From the NCBI GenBank assembly GCA_030077755.1, contig JAQJZZ010000015.1, positions 1 to 64,000 on the forward strand: a stretch of 64,000 nucleotides of DNA, written 5' to 3'. This stretch comes from Filosporella fistucella (Eukaryota > Ascomycota > Leotiomycetes > Helotiales). This document shows positions 12,085 through 23,541 of the stretch, piece after piece; position 1 is the first letter of the stretch, and each line of letters starts with the position of its first letter. The position numbers were made by a program, and so were the translations under genes. The notes below the pieces were generated by a model. It worked only from the letters and a program-made list of their open reading frames with translations, had not been told where the DNA came from and made no database searches.

Positions 12085-13204
12085 ATGTCTTCTGGTACCC
12101 CTCGAGAATGGGGCCTTGCCCCTCACAAACGAAAGTACACCGCGTCAGAAGATGAAGATGACGATCCCTTCAAAAGTAGCCCTCAAGGCAAGAAGTCCAC
12201 CAAAGTATCGAAAAAGAAAGTATCATTGAAGAAGCAACGAGGTCGACCCAAGAAATCCATTTCAAAGTCCGACCATCGAGCACATAGTACCGATTCTGAA
12301 GTATCCGATGACAATTCCGACGGCTCCTCCGCCTGCGAATCGGAACCAGAAATTCCATACAGTAAACATTGGAGTATTGATGACCAGAAACTTCTGAATC
12401 GTACTGGCTCAAGGGAGCGCACGCTTTGGAAACGGGCGCATGAGCTTGGAGGAAATATTCCGCCAGAGTATTTGGGAGAATTGTCTGTTGCAACTATCTC
12501 GAAAAATAAGGTATCCACAGAGTATAGAGTCATTCAGAATACCCATTGGGAAGAGCAGTTTTGCGGAGCGTTTTCGACTCTTCTCTGCAATCCTTTTCTT
12601 GCAAAGTATCCAGTACTTGTTCAGTATGCTCTTCAGCACGCCGTCAGGGCACGTATCGCGAAGTCCAAGAAGCGAAGTCGATTCAATCCACCAGATATGG
12701 AAATTATGAATATTTCCAAGTACGACAAATTAAAAGACGGCCTCGAAGCTGCCAGCAATATGAGTACAAAGAGTATTGGGGATTTCTTGAAGGCAAATGG
12801 CATTTTGCGCAAACAGTATCCAGACTATTGGGAGTTCACAAAGGGCATACCAGATATAGTCAATGAAACAAATGCGCCACGGGGTATTCATGCAGAAGCT
12901 TATTACGTTGATGGCGTTACGATAGCTGACATTAAGGCTATCTCAAATGCATGGGACGAGTATGCCGAGGGGGATGGCCGATTGGTATTGAAAACCATGG
13001 AGGAGTATGCACACTCAATCCGAAAGGCCCGAAAGGGGTTGAGTAAGGCTCAAGTATTGCAGAAGAAGAGAGAATGGTTGATTTCAGTAAGGGAAGAGAA
13101 AGATGTCGACGCGCCCTCGATATCGGATGGAAGTGTGGAGAACCAACGGGGTCCGATCTCTCCCCAGACTCCTAAATTAGAGAGGCGTATCGAGAGGGTA
13201 GTAT
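12085..13204 (+). pseudogene. AT-hook protein gene, 5' half (split by LTR element)
   Basis: I start at the ATG at 12085 (context CAAAATG, MSSGTPREWG); an upstream in-frame start at about 11932 would add a 51-residue UTR-like tail. The protein begins with a lysine/acidic low-complexity segment holding an AT-hook core (KKQRGRPKK, about residues 49-57) and serine/acid runs, suggesting a nuclear DNA-associated protein. The remaining part (about residues 95-370) is a folded-looking unknown domain beginning HWSIDDQKLL. The frame is cut after 13204 by the 5' LTR of element A, which supplies a stop codon at 13207-13209. With the LTR element and one copy of its target duplication removed, the frame continues directly into 22706-23136, for 516 aa in all. 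Alternatively this half could be expressed alone with three LTR-derived bases. The family is not recognised. Confidence 0.8.
13200..13204. repeat. Target-site duplication AGTAT, left copy
   Basis: AGTAT precedes the 5' LTR here and recurs immediately after the 3' LTR at 22701-22705. Because the LTR's last base could be the A, the duplication can also be read as 4 bp (GTAT). Either reading gives the same empty site. Confidence 0.85.
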
Positions 13205-13400
13205 TATAAAAGGGCTCTGAAATCAGTGTTTATTATACTAGTCACGTGTGGCACGTGTTCGGCTATTTTCTAGTATTTTGTCATATCATTCCAGGGCTCG
13301 ACCTTTTATACTTAGAGACTTAGACAATAATGCCATAATTACTAAAGACCACTAGCTGCTTACCCTTTTTATTATTTATATTATTTGTGGTTCTATTTAT
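13205..13400 (+). repeat. 5' LTR of element A
   Basis: 196 bp, beginning TATAAAAGGGCTC and ending TTCTATTTAT. Compared by eye with 22505-22700 it differs at about 10 positions, all transitions and no transversions. The first bases TA correspond to TG in the 3' copy, so the canonical TG start has been mutated. Confidence 0.92.
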
Positions 13401-14042
13401 ATTAGTGACCTACGCAGGGAGAAAAACCGAAGGCTCTATCTCCATATACCCTTTTATTATAAGAAATTTATTTATATAATTTCTAGCTATAAAAATAAAA
13501 GCTTTAAAGCTATTAACATTTATAAGATGCTATGACATAAATAAAATGTGGGCTATGCCAGAGACCCTAAGAATATTTAAAGGTCTAAGCTTATTATAAT
13601 AATATTAGAGAAAAAGCTCCTATTATAAAACGCCTTTAAAAACTCTATAATTCCATATGCAATTAACGATTAAGATAAGTTATATAGGGGATTAGACCTT
13701 TTAAGACTATTTAAAACCTAGAGTTTAATAAAGGAATTAATATATTAGACCATTTTAAGATATATTAGAGTTTATATTATATTTTATAACTTATAGCTTA
13801 AATTAATAAAGATCCTTTTAAATATCCTAGCGAAATATCTTTAAATATTAAAAAAAGGGGTATTATTCCTAAAATATAAGGAGATTTTAGGGGAAGAAAT
13901 AGGGGAATTAAACTAGACTCTTTATAAGCTTAATACCCACATTTAGAAAAATCATTATTTAATAAAAAAGATATAAAATATAATAGCCTTATTCCCGATA
14001 TTAGAATTATCATTTAATATATTTATTATAAAACCGATAATT

Positions 14043-14297
14043 ATGTTTGCCAGAAATAGCATAGGAACTCTTAAAATGGATAATATTACCAAAACGGATA
14101 CGTTAGCACTAGTGGATAATAATAAGTTTAAAGCACCTTTAGCTATTACCCCTAATATTATTAATTACTTTAGCCCCATGCTAGCATTAGGGAATAAAGG
14201 CATATTATACTTTAATAAAACTTATGCTAAAGAATTTATACGTTATTTTAAAGAAACATATAATAACTATGGAATCTTAGAAACTAATAAAATCTAA
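14043..14297 (+). pseudogene. Element A gag-like fragment
   Basis: An 84-codon open piece rich in N, K, I and Y, located in the 5' third of element A where Gag is expected. No zinc knuckle is visible within it. It is a chance survivor of a ruined frame rather than a gene. Confidence 0.4.
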
Positions 14298-17200
14298 AGG
14301 CTCCTAAGATATGCTAATTAGATTAGATGATAATAAATCAAAGGCCTATCCGAGTACCTTAATAAGAAATCATATACTAAATTCACTCTTGCAATCCATA
14401 AAGAATTCGCTAACTCTAACCCTAAATAACTCAAAATGTCTATTACCTTCCTTAAATAATTTATTAGGGTTAAACGTAAATCTATTAATCTTAAAGCATT
14501 TCTTAGGGAATTCCATATTATATTAGGAGAGCTAATTATAAAGGATATCTTAAGTTATGCTAATTAAGGGAGATTCTTATTTATTAGCTTGCCTAAGTCT
14601 ATAAGGGAAAAGATTATTAATAAGTATTAGGTTAATTATAATAAACCGGAGTCTTATAATAAATATAGCCAATTTAGAGAATATGCCAAGAATTCTATAA
14701 ATATTAGATATAGCTTAAAGGTTTAGGAATTTTAAAAAAACCTAATAGCAAGCTATAAAAAAGAGATAACATTTATAATTAAATAGCTTAATAATCCAAA
14801 ACCACCCATAATATTAGCTATTAATCCACCAATAATATTCTCTTAAATAGCTAATATAAACGTAAAGTTAAAGGCACTTGCATTAGATTTTAAACGTTTA
14901 AAGATTAGGAATATAAGAGTGGAAAAGAGATTAAATAGCGAGAATTATAATCCAGAATTTGAAAGAAAAGTAAGAGCTTAATATTTTATATATAAGAATA
15001 AGTATAATAGATATTCCTATTAGGACTCAAGATATAATAATAATATTAACCTCTTAAATAATATTTTTATTAATGCTATTAGAGTCTATAAAAGTTAGGA
15101 TATTACCTATAACTTTTATAATAGGAAATTTGGAGTAAAATAGCATAGGTTTAAGGATAAATGTCTTATATATCTTTATATAATAATTATAGGCATAATT
15201 CACTCTAATAACTTCGGCAAAATTGCACTTAATCCAAAAAGAGTAAGAGCTTAATTATTAAGGAAAAAAAGAGACCAGAATTGGGTAATTACTATTTAAC
15301 TAGCGATAAATGGCATAGATTTAGATAAGAACGTGGATATAAAACATATAAATACTTAAGTATTTAGATAATTAATAGAGCTATTACATTTTAATATATA
15401 AGGAGCACGTTTATAATAACCTACCTTCTTTATAGGCTACTAACCACTTGCACCATTATTATAACTAACCTTTATTCTTTAATTAAATAGGCTAGCAAGA
15501 ATTAAAAAGATCTAGCTTTCCGGATAGTCGCTACTAGTAAAATTAGACTTAAAAGTAAAAGAGGACTTAATAAACGTGGAAGTAATATCAAGTATGGTTA
15601 CTAAAACTAAAAAGCCTATTATGCATTTTAAGAATATAATAAAGGTGGCCAAGAAAGTCTTAAAGCCAAGGATTAATCTAAGAAGAATAGCAAGAGAATA
15701 AAACTATAATATTATTCTATAGCGCCCAAGCATTAAGGATAATAAGAAATTAGAAGAGTTTAATATAATTATAATTAATAAAAGCTAATTATAATAGCAA
15801 GATTCCTAAGGGGATATTAAAATGGAGGAAATTGCAATTAAGTCAAAAGATGAAGTTATTAAGCTAATAGTTAAGAAACCCAGAAAAGCCTTAAATTAAG
15901 GAATAAAGAAAAATAGGGACCGAATCCTTAATTAATATACTGGTCTAAAAGCAAGAGTGGAAGCCATTAATCAACTTTTCTCAGGGAAAGAAATGCGTTT
16001 ATAAGATATTTATGCTATTTAAGAAAACGTCTTTAAAATAGCTTAAGAAAGATATATTATTCCGAAAACTAGAGGGAATAATTTTATCTTATAAAATCTA
16101 AGAGAAACTAAAAATTAAATATTAAAAAGATTTAGGAAAGTAGCTATTCTCAAAGTTAATACTATTAAAATGGGTTCTATTATTTAAAGGTGCCTAGCAT
16201 TAATAATAAGAATATCAAAAGTAAAAGTCTTAATTAATAATAAAATTAAGGTTATAACAATTCTTAACATAGGAGCAGAGATTAATATTATAAGAAGAAA
16301 CTAGGCAAAAGAAGCAAAACTCATAATATTAGAAATAAAAAGATAAATGACCTATTTAATTATTAATAATAAGAATAAACCATTTATAGGCTTTATTAAG
16401 AATGTCCCTATTAATGTTAAAGGTATTATTTATTATATTGACTTTTAGGTAATCTCTTATTATTAAAAGGAAATTCTTTTAAGAATATTATATTTGCTAA
16501 AAATGAAGTTTAACTTTTATTATTTAGGAGGAAGGATTATATAAGCCTGCTTTATAAACATTTAAGGAGTGATAAGAACGGTTATAATTGCTAGAGATAA
16601 AACTAAATATATTAGCGCCAAAGAAATAGAAATGGCAGGAAAAGTTTAGCTAATTTATAAAACGGATTATAAGTTAATAAGGTTAAAAGCTTAGGATTAA
16701 TATATTATAGCTCTTAAAGTAATAGAGAATAAAGTAATAATTCGAGATTAAAGCGATATAATAAATAAAAGGAAAAGAAGAAAAATATAAAAAGGGAATT
16801 ATATGTAAAATTTAATATATATATAATATAAATAAATAGAGTTACTAGAATAAATAATTTTATTATTATTATTAAAGAAAGAAAAAAAGGTAATCCAAGT
16901 TAATGCTATCCCTAAAGACTATTTAAGGTTAATATAGCATATAAAAAAGTCGCTAATAAGGTTTAACTAGTGAGCTTAAGAGATTTTAATAAGACGAATC
17001 TAGGAGAATTAATTAATTGGCTTAAAAAATTAAAAGATGAGAAGCCAAATATTAAGATAGGTAAATTTAATAATTAGATATTAAGAAGATTTATAACTAG
17101 CACATTAGGAAATAGACTTATAATAGAAAGGATAAAGCAGATAATAATAGGAAAGATTATTATAAATAAAGAAAAAAGGTTACTCATATAAATACTTATA

Positions 17201-17299
17201 AATCATAAGGAAGCTATTATATTTAATTAGATAAAAATAAGAATTATTACTTTAGATATTATACCACCACTTAAAATTAAGACCATTTCTTATTAAGCA

Positions 17300-18720
17300 T
17301 AGCAAGAAAGCTTATTTCTAGTGCTAAAAGCGCTTAATAAAAAAGTCATTAAGATGCTAAGAAATAGAATGCGTAAAGGAGTAATAAAATAATATTATGG
17401 TTTATATAAAAATAAGTGGTTTTTAATAATAAAAAAGGAAAAAAAGAGCTATTAACTCATTATAGCGGCAATTAAAATGAATTGAATTATAATTAGGGAT
17501 GCGAATATTCCATCAAATATAGATTAGTTCTTAAAAGAATTTATAGGAATAATAATAGCATTATTAATAAACTTATTTTTTAGCTATAATTAAATGTTAT
17601 TAGATCTTAGGGATAGAGATATGACTATTATATATACCCCAATTAGACTCATTAGATTAATAAGACTCCCTTAAGGTGGTATTAACTTGATTATATAGTT
17701 TTATAAAATAATTTATAAGATTTTGCTTAATTACGTATTATATATCGCGTTATTATATATAAATAACATTGGAGTAAAAGGATTATATTCCTTTTATAAT
17801 AATAAAGAAGTAGCGCTAGGAATTAAACGTTTTATATTAAAATATCTTTAAAACTTAGACCTGGTAATAAAAAGATTAAAAAGAGCTAAAGCGACTATTA
17901 GAATCAAATTATAATTTTATATGCCAGGCTTAAAAATTATTAGCTATATTACCAATTTAAAAGGGAGATACCTAGAAATAGCTAAAATTGATAAAATTTT
18001 AAAATAGTTAAAATATAATAATATTATAAAAGCTAAAGCATTTATAGGCATTTATATTTTTTATTATATTTGGGTTAAAGATTATACTAAAATCGTAGAA
18101 CTAATATATTCTCTAATAAAAAAAGGAATAGACTTTAAGTAGGAATAACCTTAAAAAAATGCGCTTCTCATAATTTAATATACGCTAATATTGGCACTAG
18201 CCTTAATAAAAATAAGGTATAAGAAGGACTTAAGAGAGATTATTTTAATAGTGGATGCTAATTTAAAAGGATAGGGTGCTATATTTTAATAGCTTAATAA
18301 AGATAAAAATAGATATTTAAGTAAATATAAAAGCAGACTCTAGTCTTTAGCTAAATAAAATTATAATATTATTAAATGAGAATATAGAGGTGCCTTAAAA
18401 GCCATAAAGAAAATGAGAAGAAATTTGTATAGAATGCATTTTATCCTAAAAATAAACGCTATAATTCTAATAGCGTAGCTAAATAGAGCCGTATTTAACT
18501 TGCCGGGAATAATACTTATACGCTAAATAGCTTAGATGAGACTAATGGACTTTAAAGTTAAATACATTTTAGGAACTAAGAATATTATTATAAACGGCCT
18601 ATTAAGAAGACCAATTTTCTTAGGAGATAAAGAGGAAAGAAAAAATAAAGAAGACTTAAATAATTGGATTAATATAAGAATTTATTATATATTAGTATAT
18701 AATATAGCATTAGCTTAAAA
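17300..18720 (+). pseudogene. Element A reverse transcriptase/RNase H remnant
   Basis: The plus strand encodes Gypsy RT signatures in a frame with many stops: KNKWFLIIKK near 17405, LPQGG near 17665-17680 and YINNIGVKG near 17755-17780, where the catalytic YxDD has both aspartates changed to N. The open piece 18536-18718 begins with KVKYILGTKNIIINGLLRRP, the expected end of the RNase H domain (a K-Y-x-G-x-x-N-x-x-x-D-x-L-S-R pattern with D->N and S->L). Confidence 0.85.
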
Positions 18721-18949
18721 GTAATACCTAAATAAATCCTATTTACCTAAATCTTAAATAATTGCTTCCTTCCTTATAATATTCCGAAATTCGGGCGGTA
18801 TAATTATATTATAATTTAAAATCTTTAAGAATAAAGCCTTAGATTTTATTATTAGAGATTAGCAACTTTATAAGAGAGCCTCTAGGGATATCCTAATAAA
18901 ATTAGTCATAAATGGAGCTAAAAAGAGGAACCAAGTTATATTGGAATAT

Positions 18950-19860
18950 TATATTAAGGGTGGTTATTATAGAAAAGAAGAGATATATTATAAATCCGCG
19001 AATAGATTTTAGTGGAATAGTGCATTTGCTAATTATAGAGCCTTTTATATAAGCTATAAAGAATATTAAATGAAATTAGGGTTAAAGTATAATAAGCTAC
19101 TTTATATAATTTGAATAATTAGCATGTGGTAAAAAGTAGGTCTTAACGTGGTTTATATGCTAAATAATAATAATAAGAAGTTTTTTATTTTAGTAAAAGA
19201 TGATTTATTTAGCTAGCTAAAAGGAAGAGCCTTAGTAAAAGTAAACGCTGCTTTAATAGCAAAATTTATTTAGGAGGACATTATTTATAGGCATAGGATT
19301 TTTAAGAGACTTATAATAAATGGAGGTCCAGAAAATAAGGGTATTATTATGGAGTTTATTAAGAAGTATAAAATTAAAAGAATATAGATTTTAATATATA
19401 ACTTAAAAGTAAACGGAATAATTAAGAGGGGATATAAGGATATTTTAGAATCGCTAGCAAAAATAATAAGAGGAGGGATATAAAGATAGACTAAGAAATT
19501 TTATTTAATCTTATTAGCATGCTAAATTAATATATATGGATTAACTAATATTATATTATTCTTTTTACTTTATAAAAGGGAAGCAATTCTTTTAATAGAG
19601 ATATAGCATCCTATTTAGAGAATGCTAAATTAAAAGAAAATAAGAATATGAGCTAATCTTTTAGCTATATAAGCAAGATAACTAGAATTAAGAGATAAAG
19701 ACATAAAAGAAATCACCTTAAAAAAAAGAAGAATTAGGGAATTGGAAAAGGAAGCATTTAATAAAACTTATAAATTATAAACATATAGCCTTAAAGTTAA
19801 TAATATTATTTTAATTCTTAATATGAAAAAGGCAATTAATATATCTTTAAATGCTAAACT
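18950..19860 (+). pseudogene. Element A integrase remnant
   Basis: The frame near 19290-19600 reads RIFKRLIINGGPENKG, followed by KVNGIIKRGYK and LLYKREAILLIE. This matches the retroviral-type integrase core (D..GPEN then a second block with glutamate) with the expected D->N and E->K damage, and the C-terminal part typical of fungal Gypsy integrases. In-frame stops make it non-functional. Confidence 0.85.
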
Positions 19861-20159
19861 CAAATACCAATAAAGGGGACCCTATTAAATCACCTTAGCA
19901 AATAATATAAAAAGATATTTTAAGCTAAAAGAGCTAAATGGTATTTAATTATAGGGATCATTTATAGGAAATAGGCTAAAGAGGTTTATTTAAAGAAGAA
20001 AAGGATTTATTATAATAAACCCTATTATATAAGATAATAGCGATAGCGATAGCTTAAAAGGGTTAAACAAATTAAATAAATCTAAATATAAAGACTCTAA
20101 GGGCAATAATTAATAAATATTATTAGCGGCGACTATTTTAAATTATATTAAATTAGTTA

Positions 20160-22504
20160 GCTATCTTTAGGCCTAAGTAATACTATATTAACATTTAACT
20201 TAGCCCTAAGTAAGAGCCACTCTTTAAGATAGCGGGAAAACTAAAAGCTCTATAAGCGCCATCTTTACGCGGTAATTAAAAGATTACCTTAATAATTAAA
20301 AACTATAAAGGACACCAATATAATACCCCTTATTTACTTTTATATAGGATTTATTAGCTCGCGTTACCCTAATATATAAAACGAGGCCGACTTTAATTAT
20401 AAATAAGCGGGAGAGCCAAAGCTTTATAAGCGCTCTAAATCGGTGTTATTAAACCTCTTTTAAATAGGATTAGGAAATATTTTAACCGTACCTCAAGCAA
20501 GGTTTTAAGACACCTTTCTTATAACTATAACTCCACGGAGGGTTTAATATTAGATTTGCTCTAATAAATTAAAGTAAAAAGGTAATAAGAGATTAGGATT
20601 AAACCAGGAACCTATTATGAGATACACTGAAGTAAACCTTAAAAAAGCCCTTAAAAGAAAAATCCTTAAAAATAAAATAAAGCCCTTGGAATTCCCCTTA
20701 ATTTTAAATGGTTACTATCTTAAATCTTAAGGAAAAGTAGCTATAACTAGCAATTACCCCCTATTAAGACTTAAAAAGGCAATAATCTTTATAATTAATT
20801 TAAAATACATTTATTCCAGCTTGAAAAATAGAGTATTTTCCCTTAAATAATTAATATTCCCTATTAGCTTCTTAGCACACCGCTTATTAGAATATAAATA
20901 TAAGGTTTAAAAAGTGCCCGGGCACTTTCCTTATAGCTATAATAACTTAATAAGTTCAATAAGCTTTTATTATAAAAGCAAATAGTCAAAGTCCATAATA
21001 GCTAGCCACTAATTAAAGACATACTTCCTTTATTAAAGGAAATATCTTTAAAATTTGCATTAATAACCTTTTAAGAGTTTTACGTTTATTAAAAAAACTT
21101 TAGCGATAATAACGTTTTTAACCGTAGGTAAGTCTCTCTCACATTCTCGCACGGATCTATAAAGAGGCACTCTCCCTAATAAAAGCCGAAGGTGCATGTG
21201 ATATAAGATGAGCTATTAAGATAAGTATAATATAGAAAAAAGAAGCTATTAAGCCCTTTATAAAAACTCTTAATATATACCAATTAAGGTAATATACCGC
21301 TATCTGGATATGCAAAGCACGCCCTATATAGCTTAGATAACCCATAAAAGGCACTTTATGGAAATAAAGGCTTAATATACTTTTAATCCCTTAACCCATA
21401 ATTTAGCACTAGCCAAAAAGATCCTTATAAAACTCTTTATAATAATAAAAATAAATAATATTATAAGAATAAATAAAGAAATATAAGGAAAATAATTAAA
21501 CTAGCCGCGTTATTAGTGCTTATTAACATTTACCTATTTATATAGAGCCCTATTACCTAATACCTTATTATCCCATATATACGTTTAAATTTAAGGTTTT
21601 CATTTGAGGTTATTAACCTATTTATATCCTAACCACTAGTATATAAATCGAAGTTATTAAAGGAAGAAAGGATTGAAGAAAGGAAGGAAGGACGGAAAAT
21701 GGGATCTAAGAAATATAAAAGACGGTTAGCCAATTAATTCTTTTAAATTAATTAACCGTGGAAGAAACCATATTTAGCCTAAGATTAACTAAGGACGTAT
21801 TGGCTGCCTTAGGCGAATGTGAAAACCCTATGCGTGATTACCATGAGATTATTATAATAAAGTGGCACTTAGCTTATATAATTACCCTAATTCGATTGCT
21901 TTAAGAGAGCGCCAAATAATAATGATAATATTAAATAGTAATAATAATTATTAATAAAGGAGCAAGACTTAATAAGAAGTTAGAGAAGGGATAAAAGATA
22001 TATTAAATAATAAAACTTAGCTCTAATAAAAGGCTAAAAGTATTTATTTTCGAGTATTATTATACCCCGTAATTATAAAAATCTTAATCTATTATTAGCG
22101 CATCTTTTTATTACTTACCTTAATAATAGACCTTTATAATTAAGGATAGTAATAGCGATAAGGATATTTAAGAAAGGATTATTATTACCATAGGCCATTA
22201 TAAAAGAGGTGGGCGAAAAATTATAAAGAAAATAGGAAAGATATTAAGTTTAAGAGGTTAAAAGGAATAAGAGGGTTTATATACGCCATAAGAAGCCATA
22301 TAAGCCTGGAATTAAGAGTAAATGGCCAATTATCCGCTATTCTTTAAAAGTAAACTTTTAAGGAAGGTCACGGGATATTTTCTTTTTGGGTTTTAATATT
22401 AGGGATTACTTTATTCTTTTAAGCATTTCCTTATAATTAGAGTTATTTAGGCCTATTTTAGAAGACTTAAATATACTCGTTTAATAAAACTGGGTGGGGG
22501 CGAG
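20160..22504 (+). other. Element A long 3' region, no recognised gene
   Basis: About 2.3 kb lies between the integrase end and the 3' LTR. It contains a GA-rich stretch (about 21658-21700) and many AT runs. The last ~960 bp recur in inverted orientation in A' (40323-41284), so it belongs to the element rather than being an unrelated insertion. No reading frame is recognisable; it could be a ruined additional ORF or non-coding 3' sequence. Confidence 0.5.
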
Positions 22505-22700
22505 TGTAAAAGGGCTCTAAAATCAGTATTTATTATATTAGTCACATATGGCACGTATTCGGCTATTTTCTAGTGTTTTGTCATATTATTCCAGGGCTCG
22601 ACCTTTTATACTTAGAGACTTAGACAATAATGCCATAATTACTAAAGACCACTAGCTGCTTACCCTTTTTATTATTTGTATTATTTGTGGTTCTATTTAT
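22505..22700 (+). repeat. 3' LTR of element A
   Basis: Begins TGTAAAAGGGCTC, ends TTCTATTTAT, followed by the target duplication AGTAT (22701-22705). It is preceded by GGGTGGGGGCGAG, a polypurine-tract-like sequence. Confidence 0.92.
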
Positions 22701-22705
22701 AGTAT
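22701..22705. repeat. Target-site duplication AGTAT, right copy
   Basis: Matches 13200-13204. The following base resumes the interrupted host reading frame. Confidence 0.85.
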
Positions 22706-23136
22706 CTCTAGTATTGTTGGATCCGAGTACTCTCCTGCTGGATTCAAGGAAATCGAAATCCGTGGAACTCCCGGATTTTGACAATTGGCCACAGGCTGTC
22801 ATCAAACCACGGGGGGATTTTCCTGGCCGTACTCTCCCTCCAGTATTTCGCCAGCATTACAGTAATTCTTCGTATCCGACAGGTCTACGGTTGTCAGGAC
22901 AAGCAAACTTCGATCAGTCCAAAGCAGAGAAAGGGGATTACTACGGAGCAGCGAAAGCAGTAGGTCCTGACTGGGCTGAGGATGAAGAAGTATATGACCG
23001 TTGTCGTGTCGAGTTATGGGAGAAGGGTATAGATATTAATGGGAATAGGTTGGTGATTGGAGCGAGTATTGACAAGAACGGCAACGTCATTGGGCTCGAT
23101 GGGTCAATTTTGGAGCGGAGGGAGGGTCAGGTTTAA
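22706..23136 (+). pseudogene. AT-hook protein gene, 3' half (split by LTR element)
   Basis: The open frame here continues that of 12085-13204: the T at 13204 joins CT at 22706-22707 to make a serine codon, giving RVV|SLVLLD across the junction, and the sum of both parts (1120 + 431 nt) is exactly 517 codons including the TAA at 23134-23136. This half contributes about 143 residues, with a DFDNWPQAV segment, an acidic AEDEEVYDRC segment and an NGN-rich end (DINGNRLVIGASIDKNGNV). Nothing in it is RIP-damaged. By itself it has no good ATG (the frame opens inside the LTR), so it is a separated 3' part, not an independent gene. The family is not recognised. Confidence 0.82.
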
Positions 23137-23185
23137 CCCCAAACATCTCCAAGTAGATGAGTTGCACCTATTGTGCGGATTTTTA

Positions 23186-23279
23186 TTTCCTATTGGAAAG
23201 CCCAGCTCCTATTGAGCTTATTGGGATCCTAACTTTCATTGTATAAATCCCCGAATGGGTTATCCTGCTCCAATTGAGC
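23186..23279. repeat. Short palindrome cluster after the split gene
   Basis: Units: TTTCCTATTGGAAA (23186-23199), AGCTCCTATTGAGCT (23204-23218), ATCCCCGAATGGGTTAT (about 23248-23264) and GCTCCAATTGAGC (23267-23279). They are the same kind as at 10444-10735 and 25751-25850: 13-15 bp, a C-rich left arm, an AATTG/TATTG centre and a G-rich right arm. They begin about 50 bases after the stop codon. Confidence 0.75.
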
Positions 23280-23541
23280 CATCCTTTTCAGCCAATTGCT
23301 GCAAATGATACTATTCAAATTTCAATCATCCAATGAAATGGAAATTAAGTAGACACATTATGTGCTCGCATGTTTTGATTCCAGAGTAACAATCCAAATC
23401 AATTGCCTCTAATCTATCAAGCAATGTGCGGCTCTCCTTTCAAACCCTCCTGCCCAAAACCAAACCACAGGAATCACTCAATTGGAGCGAGTGTCTAAGC
23501 TCAATAAGCTGCACTATGATGCTCAATAGGACTAAGTTTTA
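23280..23541. other. Short intergenic region, nothing recognised
   Basis: Ordinary composition between the palindrome cluster and the end of a decayed minus-strand gene. A plus-strand frame over 23426-23698 is a shadow of that gene. Confidence 0.4.

Larger units (their letters stand above)
13205..22700 (+). mobile_element. Gypsy-type LTR retrotransposon A, RIP-inactivated, with both LTRs
   Basis: About 9.5 kb between two direct 196-bp LTRs (13205-13400 and 22505-22700) and flanked by AGTAT on both sides. Order of recognisable remnants: gag-like open piece at 14043-14297, protease-like segment near 16260-16320, reverse transcriptase about 17300-18000 with YINNIG at about 17755 in place of YxDD, RNase H end near 18550-18610, integrase about 18950-19850. 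This order (RT-RH before IN) is that of Ty3/Gypsy. Stops are mostly TAA/TAG and key residues show D->N changes, as expected of RIP. It sits inside a host coding sequence (12085-13204 / 22706-23136) that is itself not mutated. A 2.3-kb stretch between integrase and 3' LTR is unexplained. Confidence 0.92.

Noticed and set aside
12170..12866. Several open frames on both strands within the AT-hook gene
   Set aside because: Shadows of the 12085-13204 frame, which has the coherent low-complexity and AT-hook features.
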